Below, piece by piece: positions 43,921-53,374 of a stretch of 64,000 nt of DNA. Positions within the stretch are counted from its first letter, which is position 1. Each line of letters opens with the position of its first letter. The position numbers were made by a program, and so were the translations under genes. Source of the DNA: Arthrobacter alpinus (GTDB lineage Bacteria > Actinomycetota > Actinomycetes > Actinomycetales > Micrococcaceae); NCBI RefSeq assembly GCF_900105965.1, contig NZ_FNTV01000001.1:2976001-3040000 (forward strand), given 5' to 3'. The notes below the pieces were generated by a model that saw nothing but the letters and a program-made list of their open reading frames with translations, had not been told where the DNA came from and ran no database searches.

Positions 43921-44382
43921 TCAGCGTCAGCGTCAGCACGGCAACTCGAAACAAGATGCCCCACTGAGCGCTAGCCATGCAGGACTGACTACGTTCGGAG
44001 CAAGCTTGTCCCAGCCCGGCCTGAACCCTTACCGTGAATATCCGTCCCGATCAGCGACAGATCCCGAACCGCTAACGCCGGATACTGTTCCATTGTTCGT
44101 GGAGGGACGGAACGCAGCAAGGCCGTCATCTTGGGCAAAGGGCGTCGCTGAGGCGAAGTAGACCGGCACGGGGAGCAGCGGGCCGGGACGGACCAAGAGC
44201 GGCCCCGGCCGCTAGGTAGCGCGCAAGATTCACGCCCTCCTGATACCGAGGGTTCACACCATTGGCGCCGATCCGGCGAGGCCGGAGCATCGCCTGTCGC
44301 TTACTGGTTTCTGGAACCACCCGCGGTCAGGCACGCCCTGGCCAACTGACATACTGTTGAGTGACTTAACCGGGGAGACTCT
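43921..44382. other. Intergenic 462 bp
   Basis: No convincing gene. Short open frames on the minus strand lack codon bias and ribosome sites. The sequence is GC-rich with several AGCGTCAGCG-type short repeats. No RNA or mobile element is recognised. Confidence 0.4.
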
Positions 44383-44814
44383 TTGAAGATTGCGCTGTAC
44401 ATCATCTGGGCGCTATTTGTCGTCGGCGCCATAGCGGCTCTGACACAGACCATAAGGAAAGCCAAGTACCAAGAGCGGCTCATCGCCAGCTGGCCGAAGG
44501 TCCAGGCCACCGTGACCGGCAGCCGCCAGGGCTGGACAAACGGCGGGGCCAACACCAACCGCAACGTCCGTTTCTGGCCCCAGTACCAGTTCATCGACCC
44601 GCAGGGCGCCCTCTACTTCGGTGAATCCGAAGTCTCCTACGCGAACAGGCCTGAGCCTGGAGAGATCTTGGAGGTGGCCTTCAACCCGGCCAACCCGAAT
44701 CAGTCGTTCCAGGTCGACGCGCCCTCCAAGTTGATGATCGGCTGTCTGATCCCGGTCTTCGTCTTCATAGGCATCATCATGTTCTGGGCCATCGGCTGGT
44801 TCACGCAGGCATGA
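44383..44814 (+). CDS. DUF3592-type membrane protein, 143 aa
   Basis: N- and C-terminal hydrophobic helices (LYIIWALFVVGAIAALTQT and LMIGCLIPVFVFIGIIMFWAIGW) flank a globular beta-rich domain with WPKVQATVTGS and YFGESEVSYANRPEPGE, matching the DUF3592 arrangement. It probably sits in the membrane with its domain outside or inside; topology is not certain. The TTG start has GGGGAG six bases upstream. Function of DUF3592 is unknown. Single gene. Confidence 0.75.
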   Translation: MKIALYIIWALFVVGAIAALTQTIRKAKYQERLIASWPKVQATVTGSRQGWTNGGANTNRNVRFWPQYQFIDPQGALYFGESEVSYANRPEPGEILEVAFNPANPNQSFQVDAPSKLMIGCLIPVFVFIGIIMFWAIGWFTQA

Positions 44815-45032
44815 CCCGCGGGCAGCCGGCGCGGCGACCCAGGCGCCGACCACCGCTGGCAACGCCCTGCCGAAACCGTGCTTGACTTGCACCGGCCGAA
44901 CAACTGCATGGCCCCTGCGCGCTCGTCCTTGCCTTATTTTCAGTCAGACAGCTGTTGGCATGTCGTCTACAGGGTCCCCGCCACGAAAAGTTCAGGCGCA
45001 GAACAGACCGAGAAATTTTGTCCCAGCCACAG

Positions 45033-46283
45033 TTACGCTATCGGGCATGGAGTGGGTGCAGGACTTGCGGCTTGGTCGAGGACCGTCGCGCCGCGCTTGT
45101 CGAGCGCATCCGGGATGAGGGTAAGGAGTGCTGCCAAGACGAAAAGCGCGCCAATCCAGAGCGGTGCGAGCAGGCCAAGGCCGGAGTCCACCACCACGCT
45201 GCCCAGCGATGTGCCCAGGAGGATGCCTCCGGTGACCACGGTGGGGAGCATCGACATGATGGCCGGGTGCTGTCCAGCTGCCGCGATGGTGCGTGCGGCA
45301 TGAGCGGAGTTCAATGACACGCCACTGACTCCAATGGCGATCATCGCCAGGATAACGACAGGCAACGAGGTCGGTGCCGCCCAGAAAGCGAGCAGGCCGG
45401 CGGCGAGGACGATGAGGCCGATGGCGAGCACTCGGGCGGGGCCCCGGGAGGTCAGCCGTCCCACAGCCCAGTTGCCCAGCACTGATGCGGCGCCGTAGAG
45501 GGCAAGCAACCAGGGAACGAGAGTTGGTTCGACACCAGTGACCCGTTCGAGGATGGTGGGAAAGAAGGCGAACCCGAGGAGCGTCCCCCCGATCGAGAGT
45601 CCGGCAGTCGCCAGGGTCAGCCACAATCGACGGTTAGCCAGCGGCCGGAGCATCTGCCGAACAGGGAGCGTTGGCGTGCCTACGATGGATGGAACGAAGA
45701 TGATTATCGCGGCGGCGGCTGCCAGTACCGCAATGGTGTCAATGTGGAATGCCCACTGCCAAGTGACGGCCTGGCCGGCGAACGTCGCCAACGGCAGACC
45801 GAGTGCCGTTCCGATCGTTACCCCTGCGAAGATCGTGGCGGTTGCCCGCGGTTGGGCGGCACCAGGAACCAGCCGCGTTGCTGTGCCCAAGGCAATCGCG
45901 AAGTAGGCTGACATCAACGCTCCCGAAACCACGCGCATGGAGAGCATCACCGTCCACGGGGAGATGACACCGATCGCCTGCGCCGCCGCGAATGCCACGA
46001 GCAGCCCGGCGAGGACCACGCGAGGGCCGAAGCGCGACAAGGGCATCCCAAGCAGCCAAGGACCGACGACTTGGCCAGCGGCGAACCCTGAAATCAGCAG
46101 CGCCGCAGCTCCTATCGAAACACCAACGCCGTCGGCAATGCTGGGCAGTAACCCGGCGGCCATGAACTCGCTGGTGACCATCGCGAAAATGCCACCCGCT
46201 ATGAGCCAGATTATTGCCGGTACACGTTCTCTAGGAGTCACGGTTCGAACGGACTCGAGCCGAGGGATTGTCGTTTCAGGCAT
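45033..46283 (-). CDS. MFS transporter (DHA1-type exporter)
   Basis: A 416-residue protein with twelve predicted membrane helices. The motif A equivalent GMPLSRFGPRVVLAG follows helix 2. The start ATG at 46283 follows GAGGAAA. The central region LTLATAGLSIGGTLLGFAFF is typical for DHA1 drug or sugar-efflux transporters of the AraJ/YdhP kind. Substrate unknown. It is divergent from the ATPase gene at 46571 with 287 bp between; no regulator gene lies alongside. Confidence 0.88.
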   Translation of the reverse strand: MPETTIPRLESVRTVTPRERVPAIIWLIAGGIFAMVTSEFMAAGLLPSIADGVGVSIGAAALLISGFAAGQVVGPWLLGMPLSRFGPRVVLAGLLVAFAAAQAIGVISPWTVMLSMRVVSGALMSAYFAIALGTATRLVPGAAQPRATATIFAGVTIGTALGLPLATFAGQAVTWQWAFHIDTIAVLAAAAAIIIFVPSIVGTPTLPVRQMLRPLANRRLWLTLATAGLSIGGTLLGFAFFPTILERVTGVEPTLVPWLLALYGAASVLGNWAVGRLTSRGPARVLAIGLIVLAAGLLAFWAAPTSLPVVILAMIAIGVSGVSLNSAHAARTIAAAGQHPAIMSMLPTVVTGGILLGTSLGSVVVDSGLGLLAPLWIGALFVLAALLTLIPDALDKRGATVLDQAASPAPTPCPIA

Positions 46284-46570
46284 AGGTTTCCTCGAAGTAG
46301 ATGGCAGCGGCTGATCGCCATCAGCCCTCGGGAGCCGCAACTCCCGACGGCGCCCACGTATTCCCTTGCACCTCACCTGGCACAACCGGATGCAGACAAA
46401 CCAGACCCGAAACGAAAGTATTTGCTGATCGGGACGTGCTTCCTCGATCCGCGAAGGCGTCGTCGCGAGACAACACCATGATCCGTTCAAGGATCCCGTT
46501 TCGGGACTCCCTGCTCAATAATTTGTCTGTTGTTTCAGGGTGGACGCCCCCTGCCTGCAACAATGAGCGT

Positions 46571-47290
46571 ATGCCGTTCGAGAATTACCCGGTCCGAGGG
46601 ATAGCAGAACACTCCCTGAATGCTCTCGATCGTGGCCATTGGCCTGCAACGCTGCCAGCCGTAGCCCAGGTGCTGGACCGGGGCCTCACTCTGTCGCCCG
46701 CTACCGTCTTCGTTGGTGAGAATGGGGCGGGTAAATCCACCTTGGTGGAGGCGATTGCCCTGGCCTATGGCTTGTCCCCTGAAGGCGGTTCGACAGGCGC
46801 ACGCCACACCACGAGGTCCACCGAATCTGTGCTTGCCGATCACCTGCAATTAGTCAAGAACGCCGGCACAACGAGGCGTGGCTACTTTCTGCGGGCAGAA
46901 ACCATGCATGGCTTCTTTACCTATCTTGAGGAGAACCCTGGCAGAAACGGTGACATCCAGTTCCATGAAATGTCACACGGCGAGTCATTTTTGCAGTTGG
47001 CTGTCGATCGCTTCCGGGGACCCGGGCTGTGGGTACTCGATGAGCCGGAATCCGCCTTGTCCTTTTCGGGGTGTCTTGCCCTCTTGGGCGTCCTCAAGGA
47101 ACTCCTGGCCGGCGGTAAGTCCCAGGTGATCCTGTCCACACACTCGCCAGTTCTCGCAGCCCTGCCCGGGGCCCAAATTCTGGAGGTTGGTCCATGGGGC
47201 CTGCGGCCTCGGGATTGGGAAGACCTAGATCTAGTTGGGAACTGGAAGTCATTCTTGGATTCGCCCGAGCGATTCCTCCGCCATATCTAA
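46571..47290 (+). CDS. Stand-alone AAA/ABC-like ATPase, 239 aa
   Basis: Walker A GENGAGKSTL is at about 55, then an ABC-like signature MSHGES, Walker B LWVLDEPES and the switch histidine ILSTHSP. This is the OLD/Rad50-like ATPase pattern shared with phage-resistance and DNA-repair ATPases and also with YbgC-type predicted ATPases in AAA_23/AAA_21 groups. It has no membrane segment and no nuclease domain is fused. The N-terminal PFENYPVRGIAEHSL and the final SPERFLRHI are typical of a small family of genomic ATPases. No partner gene (nuclease, methylase) lies next to it. Its role is unknown. Confidence 0.85.
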   Translation: MPFENYPVRGIAEHSLNALDRGHWPATLPAVAQVLDRGLTLSPATVFVGENGAGKSTLVEAIALAYGLSPEGGSTGARHTTRSTESVLADHLQLVKNAGTTRRGYFLRAETMHGFFTYLEENPGRNGDIQFHEMSHGESFLQLAVDRFRGPGLWVLDEPESALSFSGCLALLGVLKELLAGGKSQVILSTHSPVLAALPGAQILEVGPWGLRPRDWEDLDLVGNWKSFLDSPERFLRHI

Positions 47291-47423
47291 GGGCACCTAC
47301 TCGTTGCACGTTCAGCGCTATCGAGCCAAGCCACCGACGTCCGCCACCGCCCGCTCAGCGTTCGGCTACCGGGCCGCAGAAGCGACTTTCGATTCTTTTG
47401 CGGGAACCTGACAGAGTTAGCGC

Positions 47424-47585
47424 ATGGATATCACTTGGTTGCTCGTAGTTTTACTACTCATCGTCCTCTTCGCGAGCATCAGCATCGTCGGTGCGTTGCA
47501 TCGGATTCGTGATGCGAGCGAAAAAGCTCTCGCAGTACTTGAGGACCAGTCCACTCGACAAGCCAAAGAGAACTCGTCCCAGTAG
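47424..47585 (+). CDS. Small single-helix membrane protein, 53 aa
   Basis: ATG at 47424 opens MDITWLLVVLLLIVLF, a single membrane-spanning helix, followed by a short helical tail with basic and acidic residues (ALHRIRDASEKALAVLEDQS). The ribosome site is weak. Codon bias is good. It is similar in design to other small membrane proteins of this window. Function unknown. Confidence 0.5.
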   Translation: MDITWLLVVLLLIVLFASISIVGALHRIRDASEKALAVLEDQSTRQAKENSSQ

Positions 47586-47705
47586 CCGTTCCGCTTGCCA
47601 GACAGATCAGAACGCCCGGCATAAGGTTCGGGTGGTCAAAATGTTCCAGAACCTTTGTGGCCTGTTGCCAACGAGCATCCGGCCCCAACGGGCAGGATGG
47701 AGGGC

Positions 47706-48359
47706 ATGACATCTTCCCCAGAGATACGTTGGCAGCGCGGCGACAACATCACATGGACCTACATAGACCCAACCTTTCCAGACCTTCTTGACCTGCGACC
47801 AGTAACTGTCGTCGCCGACGATGACCGCCACTTGGCGGTCTGGTTGGCACCAGGCACCCGCATGCTCTATCAGGTGATTGCTGACGGGAGCGACATCCGC
47901 TCACTTGAAGGGGGCAAAAGGTTCATCGCACCACGTGCGCAAGCGGTCAGAAAATGGTCAGGCTCCGGCATTCTTGCCGTGTTCCAGCCTGAAACCATGT
48001 ATTCCGTATGGTTTTTCGAAACCCAATCGGGACTGCGAGACTCCTACTACGTTAATATCGAGGAGCCCTTCACACGCACTGAACAGGGCATCGTTAGCTC
48101 TGATCTAGTGCTCGATGTGGTTGTAAAAGCGGATCACAGCTTCAAGTACAAAGACGAGGACGAACTTGAATTCGCCCACCAAGCCGGTGTGCTCTCGTCG
48201 TCCAGGGTCATGGAGATTCAACGGGCGGCAGCAGACGCCATTGTGACCGTGAACAGCTGGGGCTTTCCCTTTAACGCGGGATTCGAGGCCTTCCAGCCAG
48301 ACCGAACCTGGCCGGTCCCTGCACTGCCAAATACGGCAACGTGGGACTTCCAGAGCTGA
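47706..48359 (+). CDS. DUF402-domain protein
   Basis: A 217-residue protein. The DUF402 domain is recognised by the strand pattern GTRMLYQV, YVNIEEPFTRTEQGI, LVLDVVVKADHSFKYKDEDELEFA and the conserved acidic residues of KDEDE, with the helix RVMEIQRAAADAI at the end. Relatives include FomD-type and nucleoside-diphosphatase-like proteins; the acidic cluster binds metal. ATG 47706 was preferred, overlapping GGAGGG upstream; ATG 47697 is possible. Substrate not predicted. Single gene. Confidence 0.8.
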   Translation: MTSSPEIRWQRGDNITWTYIDPTFPDLLDLRPVTVVADDDRHLAVWLAPGTRMLYQVIADGSDIRSLEGGKRFIAPRAQAVRKWSGSGILAVFQPETMYSVWFFETQSGLRDSYYVNIEEPFTRTEQGIVSSDLVLDVVVKADHSFKYKDEDELEFAHQAGVLSSSRVMEIQRAAADAIVTVNSWGFPFNAGFEAFQPDRTWPVPALPNTATWDFQS

Positions 48360-48589
48360 GCCAGTCACAACCGACTGCCTCGTTCAAAGTGGCCGTATCA
48401 AGGTTCGACCGTGGACTGAGAGAGCTTCCAATCGAAGCTGCGATTTAGCCGCAAAACAAAACTATGCCACAAAGGGTGGCGGTTGTCTGTGAACGGAACC
48501 CGTCTACAGTGCACTAGCCGTGGGGATCGCGATTCGGGATTTGACTCTGCCCCTGAGGGCAAGGTTTATCGTGAAGTCAGGAGGCAAGA

Positions 48590-49528
48590 ATGCGTATAGG
48601 TGAGTTAGCTGAACGGGCCGAGGTATCGATCAAGGCCGTGCGCTATTACGAACAACTGGGTTTGGTGAAGCCGGGACGTTTATCCAATGGTTACCGCGAT
48701 TATTCTGATCATGATTTACGCGTGATCAGTGAAATACGTGCTTTGTCCGGGTTCGGGATCAATCCTGCTAAGGCGGCCCCATTTGTCGAATGCCTCGAGG
48801 CGGGTCACCAACACAGTGACGAATGCCCGGCTTCGCTGGCCGCCTTCAGGGACAGCATCACAGAGTTGGATCGGACCATCGCATCCCTTACCTCCCGGCG
48901 TGAACACCTGGCTGAAAGACTGCAACAGGGCGCGTCCCGCACGTTTAGAACGGAGATCACCACCGTGATTGATTACTCCAAGGTCCTCCCCGACAATCTT
49001 CCCGTCCCCGTCGATGACGGAGCCGCTGACCATCTAGTGGGGCTTGCCCTGCCGAATCTAACCTTTTCGGCCACCGACGGACGGAAAGTGAACCTTGCCG
49101 AGCTCGGGCCTGGCCGAACCGTGGTTTACCTTTATCCACTGACCGGTGTTCCAGGGACAGACCTTCCTGAGGGTTGGGACGCTATTCCAGGCGCCCGCGG
49201 ATGCTCCACGGAGGCCTGCGATTTCCGGGACCACTACACGATGCTGAGGGACGCGGGTGTCGAGAATGTATTCGGCATGTCCAGCCAAGAGGCGGGATAC
49301 CAAGGCGAGGTCGTCGACCGGTTGGGCCTGCCGTTCCCGATGCTATCCGATCCAAACTTTGCCCTAGCCAAAGCGCTGACGCTGCCAACTTTTCCTGCTC
49401 CCGGTCATGACCGGCTCTACACCCGCCTGACGCTAATCGTGAAGGACTGCGTCATCGAACACGTCTTTTATCCGATCTTTCCCCCCAATGCTCACGCCCA
49501 GCAAGTTCTGGACTGGCTGCAACAATGA
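48590..49528 (+). CDS. MerR-family regulator fused to a peroxiredoxin-like domain
   Basis: A 312-residue protein. Residues 1-70 form a MerR winged helix (MRIGELAERAEVSIKAVRYY then GYRDYSDHDLRVI). A dimerisation coiled coil containing CPASLAAF follows. From about 150 the protein is a complete AhpC/TSA-type peroxiredoxin: PGARGCSTEACDFRD with cysteines placed where the peroxidatic one is expected, then MSSQEAGYQGEVVDRLGLPF and PMLSDPNF. The ATG has a good GGAGG. The next gene, an EamA transporter, overlaps by 4 bp, so the pair is coupled. This fusion suggests direct sensing of peroxide or electrophiles. Confidence 0.85.
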   Translation: MRIGELAERAEVSIKAVRYYEQLGLVKPGRLSNGYRDYSDHDLRVISEIRALSGFGINPAKAAPFVECLEAGHQHSDECPASLAAFRDSITELDRTIASLTSRREHLAERLQQGASRTFRTEITTVIDYSKVLPDNLPVPVDDGAADHLVGLALPNLTFSATDGRKVNLAELGPGRTVVYLYPLTGVPGTDLPEGWDAIPGARGCSTEACDFRDHYTMLRDAGVENVFGMSSQEAGYQGEVVDRLGLPFPMLSDPNFALAKALTLPTFPAPGHDRLYTRLTLIVKDCVIEHVFYPIFPPNAHAQQVLDWLQQ

Positions 49529-50430
49529 GCGGTTCGGGGAGTCGGCTCAAAGCTGTCCCACCATGGACGCTCGCCGTGGCTGCCATGTTGTCCGTGCAAT
49601 TAAGTTCCGCACTTTCGGTATCTCTCTTTCCCGCCGTAGGAACATCTGGGGCGGCGTGGCTACGGTTGACGGCGGGAGCCCTGTTCTTCGCCCTGCTCTG
49701 TCGCCCTAACATCCGCAAGGTCCGCCGCGCCGATCTACCCTTGATCCTCGGGCTGGGAGTGACCACGGGAATGATGACGATACTGTTTTTGGCGGCACTC
49801 TCCCGCATCCCTCTGGGCACTGCTGTCGCGATTGAATTCCTTGGACCACTTACTGTCGCGGCTATCCGCAGCCACCGCCGGCGGGCCATGGTCTGGCCAG
49901 CTTTGGCATTGGCGGGGGTTGTGCTGCTCACGGAGCCATGGCTGGGAAGCATCGATCTCCTCGGCATCGGTTTTGCGGCCCTCGCGGCAGGGTGCTGGGG
50001 CATCTATATCCTGCTCACACAAAGACTCGGAGACCGTTTCTCGGGCATCCAGGGGCTCGCCCTGACCGCGCCTATCGCAGCAGTTGTTGCCGCCATCTTT
50101 GGGATACCCCAAGCGATCGGCAACCTAAGCTGGACTGTCATTTTGGCCTCCATCGGGCTGGCGATCCTCATGCCTGTCATTCCCTTTACCTTCGAACTAC
50201 TCGCCCTACGCAAGATGACACACACCGCATTCGGAACCCTCATGGCACTCGAGCCCGCCTTTGGCGTCCTTCTCGGCCTGATCCTTCTTCACCAGAGGCC
50301 AACAATCGTCCAGGCCTTCGGCGTCGCGCTCGTCGTCGTCGCTGGCACTGCAGCCCAACGAAATGGCCGCCGACGCCCATCAACAAGAACTAAGGAACGC
50401 AGTGCACCTCAGCCAGAACTGATCCCATAA
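49525..50430 (+). CDS. EamA/RhtA-family exporter
   Basis: A 301-residue protein with ten predicted helices in two EamA halves. RIPLGTAVAIEFLGPLTVA and LMALEPAFGVLLGL are the conserved pore segments of the threonine/homoserine exporter RhtA group. The start overlaps the stop of the MerR-peroxiredoxin gene (ATGA), giving strong translational coupling. It probably exports an amino acid or a redox-active metabolite under control of the upstream regulator. A basic tail (RRRPSTRTKERS) follows the last helix. Confidence 0.9.
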   Translation: MSGSGSRLKAVPPWTLAVAAMLSVQLSSALSVSLFPAVGTSGAAWLRLTAGALFFALLCRPNIRKVRRADLPLILGLGVTTGMMTILFLAALSRIPLGTAVAIEFLGPLTVAAIRSHRRRAMVWPALALAGVVLLTEPWLGSIDLLGIGFAALAAGCWGIYILLTQRLGDRFSGIQGLALTAPIAAVVAAIFGIPQAIGNLSWTVILASIGLAILMPVIPFTFELLALRKMTHTAFGTLMALEPAFGVLLGLILLHQRPTIVQAFGVALVVVAGTAAQRNGRRRPSTRTKERSAPQPELIP

Positions 50431-50643
50431 CGGGAGCACCAACCTCACAACGATCTTGACAAGGTCATGATTCTGGTGAACCAACTAAGTGCCCGGCAAA
50501 GGTTCCCTGGGTAGACGGTGAGCACGACGAGTGCCGGCTGATGGGGATTTGGTTTTGGCGTTTACAACCACCTGGACGGCTGCCGCCGGACATTAGACTG
50601 ATTCGTGTTGGCCAAAGAGGCTGGCACAGTATTGGGGGATGTT

Positions 50644-51330
50644 GTGGGCAGATATTTCAGGACAATTACGACGGCGGCGCTCGGACTTGCGCTGATGGGC
50701 GGACTGGGCGGATGCACTCCAAACCCGCAACAGCCACACTTGCCCACGGCCAGCCAATCCCTCGAATCAGTCCTTGACGCCAGCTGTCCCCTACTGCCAC
50801 CGGATGCGGTCCAAGCCGTAAGGATCCCGCAGGGAACCCCTGAAGAATCAATCGCCAATGTCTTGAATTCCTACAGCTCTTGGGTCAATGCGGGAACGGA
50901 TATACTCAGGGGCTGGGCCGGGACGGCGGGCACTGTACCGGATGCATGTTTGGACGGTTTGGCGGAACAAGGCCGTATTGCCTACTCACAAACTATCTTC
51001 ACAACCCAAACCGACGTTGCTTGGCAGGACTACTATGCCGGGCAGCAGGAGCTCACGGCCCAGGCCCTTCGCAATGCCATAGGGACCAGTGTCGACCGCA
51101 TAGGAAATCCAGGGAGCTTTGAACTGCTCAAGGAAATCTCTTCCAGTGCCACAGTGAATGGCACGTTCCTGAAATTTGATGCTATTTACCGTCCGGCCCC
51201 CGGTACACCAGCAGATCCAGCAGACTGGGCAGGGCTGGCCAAGCCAACCCGCTGGTACGTGGAGCTGGTGCCCTTCGACGGTTTCTTCATTATTAACTAC
51301 ATCGAGCAGAAGCCAGCAGCAGGATACTGA
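50644..51330 (+). CDS. Putative lipoprotein, 228 aa
   Basis: GTG at 50644 follows GGGGGA. The N terminus is a lipoprotein signal: RYFRTITTAALGLALMGG, lipobox GLGGC, then a Pro/Gln linker. The mature protein has four cysteines and a mixed helical body with WVNAGTDILRGWAG and a C-terminal beta segment KPTRWYVELVPFDGFFIINY. I do not recognise a family. Upstream frame extension from 50605 is possible but would give an unusually long leader. Single gene, convergent with the next. Confidence 0.7.
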   Translation: MGRYFRTITTAALGLALMGGLGGCTPNPQQPHLPTASQSLESVLDASCPLLPPDAVQAVRIPQGTPEESIANVLNSYSSWVNAGTDILRGWAGTAGTVPDACLDGLAEQGRIAYSQTIFTTQTDVAWQDYYAGQQELTAQALRNAIGTSVDRIGNPGSFELLKEISSSATVNGTFLKFDAIYRPAPGTPADPADWAGLAKPTRWYVELVPFDGFFIINYIEQKPAAGY

Positions 51331-51414
51331 CCCAGCTCGATTGCGGCATTGTCCGCTGTGTCCAGCACCGAAAATATCGATAAACGGATATGCCTGATCC
51401 GACATCGCTCCTCC

Positions 51415-51774
51415 CTAGTAGGCGTAGCGCAGGTATACGCGCAACTCACCGCCTGCGTAGCTGGAACCAGTGCAAATTCGGGTCAATGTGAGCAGGTTCC
51501 TGGCGCTACAGCGCTCCTGGGACAGATCCATCTCATTGATGAGCTCGTTAGCCACCATGGTCGAACCGGCTTCGATGGCCATTTCGCGCCAGCAGCCTCC
51601 CGAACCGCACTGCATCGAAATGCCCTTCACGACGGCCGGCCCGGGGACGCCCGGGAACGCTGAGTCGGGTGGTGTTTTCCCTTCGTTAACGAAGGTCAGT
51701 CCAACACTGACCACCCACACAAACGCCAACAAGGACATGGCAATGAAGAATAGTTTTCTACGGCGCTTTCCCAT
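51415..51774 (-). CDS. Small membrane-anchored exported protein, 119 aa
   Basis: A single N-terminal helix (KLFFIAMSLLAFVWVVSVGLTF) follows the basic MGKRRRK and directs the rest outside. The exported part has four cysteines, including MQCGSGGC, C in ERCSARN and RICTGSS, so two disulfides are possible. The SMQCGSGGCWREM segment is the most unusual. No family recognised. ATG at 51774. Confidence 0.65.
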   Translation of the reverse strand: MGKRRRKLFFIAMSLLAFVWVVSVGLTFVNEGKTPPDSAFPGVPGPAVVKGISMQCGSGGCWREMAIEAGSTMVANELINEMDLSQERCSARNLLTLTRICTGSSYAGGELRVYLRYAY

Positions 51775-51925
51775 TGCACAAACCTATCCGGAATCGTGCT
51801 CTGACACTTCCGTTAGACGGCGAGGTTGCTTATCCTCGGACCATGAGCTGTTCAAGCGAAGCCGTGGTCTGGCTGACTGTCAGCCCGGTGAAAACGCACT
51901 GTGCGCATCAAGGGAGAGCAACGAG

Positions 51926-52495
51926 ATGAGACCACTTCGATACTCGATCAACGTCACACTCGACGGCTGCTGCCATCACGAGGCCGGGCTCCCCCCGGAC
52001 GAGGAGTCGATGCGCTACTGGACCTCTGAAATGGAGCGAGCCGATGCCCTGCTGTTCGGCAGAGTGACCTACGAGATGATGGAGTCGGCGTGGCGGAAGC
52101 CGGCCACGGGCACGTGGCCTGGCTGGGTGGATGGGTGGCAGATCCCGTTCGCCGAGGCCATCGACCGGGCGAAGAAGTACGTCGTGTCGAGCACGCTAAG
52201 CGGGGTCGACTGGAATGCCGAGCTGGTGCGAGGCGACTTGGGGCAAGCGGTTCATCGACTCAAGCAGGAGCCAGGCGAGGGTCTGTGGGTTGGTGGTGTG
52301 ACGCTCCCCCTGGCGTTGGCGGATCTGGGACTGATCGACGAGTACGAGTTCCTCGTGCAGCCGGTCCTTGCCGGACATGGGCCGACGTTGCTCGCCGGTC
52401 TCCGCGAGCGCATCCAGCTCGAGCTCGTGGATCGCCATGAGTTCCGGTCGGGGGCGATCGCCCTGCGTTACCGACCTACCCGAGTAGCGGCTTGA
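51926..52495 (+). CDS. Dihydrofolate-reductase-like (RibD C-terminal) family protein
   Basis: A 189-residue protein of the dihydrofolate-reductase superfamily, RibD-C group. It begins LRYSINVTLDGCCHHEAG, has DALLFGRVTYEMMESAW near 45, KYVVSSTL near 85 and GLWVGGVTLPLALADLGLIDEY, where the GG is the NADPH-binding turn. It ends in FLVQPVLAGHGPTL. Genomic members rarely have dihydrofolate reductase activity and their substrate is unknown. ATG 51926 follows GGGAGAG. A frame extension upstream to 51470 would overlap the convergent gene and is rejected. Confidence 0.88.
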   Translation: MRPLRYSINVTLDGCCHHEAGLPPDEESMRYWTSEMERADALLFGRVTYEMMESAWRKPATGTWPGWVDGWQIPFAEAIDRAKKYVVSSTLSGVDWNAELVRGDLGQAVHRLKQEPGEGLWVGGVTLPLALADLGLIDEYEFLVQPVLAGHGPTLLAGLRERIQLELVDRHEFRSGAIALRYRPTRVAA

Positions 52496-52628
52496 CTTGA
52501 TTTGTCCTGGCACGTTGGCCGCTGCCTCGCGACGAGGCAGCGGTTCTCGCGCCTGAGATGAATTCTCCGTTATCTGCCGCCAAAAGAAACGCTTGGGACA
52601 AAGCGCCGACGACTTCACCGACGCCCAG

Positions 52629-52655
52629 GCCACAGCCACAGCCACAGCCACACAC
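52629..52655. repeat. Hexanucleotide tandem repeat (GCCACA x4)
   Basis: Four perfect GCCACA units followed by a degenerate CACAC, in the gap between the dihydrofolate-reductase-like gene and the small membrane gene at 52791. Both reading directions are open through it for short distances. It may be a hypermutable element. No gene is supported there. Confidence 0.55.
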
Positions 52656-52790
52656 ACGACGCCCAAACGCCTCAAGGAGCACCCCACATGACGTTCGATC
52701 TACGGGCGCGGACGCTCCCAAATAAGGACTTGGGCTAAAGAGCAGCATCCGGACGATTTGCGCACCGTTTCCCGTCGAAAAAATCAGATC

Positions 52791-53102
52791 TCAGGGCAAA
52801 TGGTTGTTGGCACTAATGACGACGCGAGAAGGCAAACCTTCCTCGTCCACTGCAACTTGGAGACCGCGCAAAGGGTCCCCGGGTACAGGCGCCGGAGCCT
52901 GCATTTGACCTTGTCGTTCAAGCTCAATGCGAGCTTCATAGCTCGACGGTGCGAACAGGCTCTCCATCAAACCGATTCCGGCTGCCCCACCGGTCCCCGT
53001 GCGACCGCCAGGTTTGGCAAGATGCCGTTGGAACGCGACCAAAGAACTTACGACGACACCGGCGACGCCAACTATGAGTACGGTGTTCCAAAACCAATCC
53101 AT
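52791..53102 (-). CDS. Small membrane protein, 103 aa
   Basis: An N-terminal helix (NTVLIVGVAGVVVSSLVAF) anchors the protein; the remainder is a proline- and glycine-containing polar segment with LMESLFAPSSYEARIELERQ. Composition and codon use support coding. ATG at 53102, weak ribosome site (AGGCTC). No family recognised. Confidence 0.55.
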   Translation of the reverse strand: MDWFWNTVLIVGVAGVVVSSLVAFQRHLAKPGGRTGTGGAAGIGLMESLFAPSSYEARIELERQGQMQAPAPVPGDPLRGLQVAVDEEGLPSRVVISANNHLP

Positions 53103-53374
53103 CGGTTGAGCCTAACTCAGGGTGACGCTCAAAATTTCTGACTCAGTTCGCCTCCCGTTTGCACCGGACGCCGAAGACCATGCCCCTGCGAGCATCCCAC
53201 TCAACACTGTCCGGTTCATGTTCGTGGTGGTGTGTCGCAGCGGCCTGCGCACACTCCATCACACTTTCCTGACGGCGGAAGCCCTGCACCGCCGGGGCTT
53301 CGCAGCCGGACCCCCGCATCTTTCGCACACTGGCACCAGGGAGGCTGTAACTGCCTCCCTGGTAGGGAATGGCC

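Noticed and set aside
51470..51925. N-terminal extension of the dihydrofolate-reductase-like protein
   Set aside because: It would overlap the convergent 119-residue gene, has poor composition and lacks a ribosome site; the family begins at 51926.
52476..52748. Possible HNH/DUF222-type remnant
   Set aside because: A few residues recall DUF222 helices, but no HNH motif or longer match is present and the frame is dominated by the hexanucleotide repeat.
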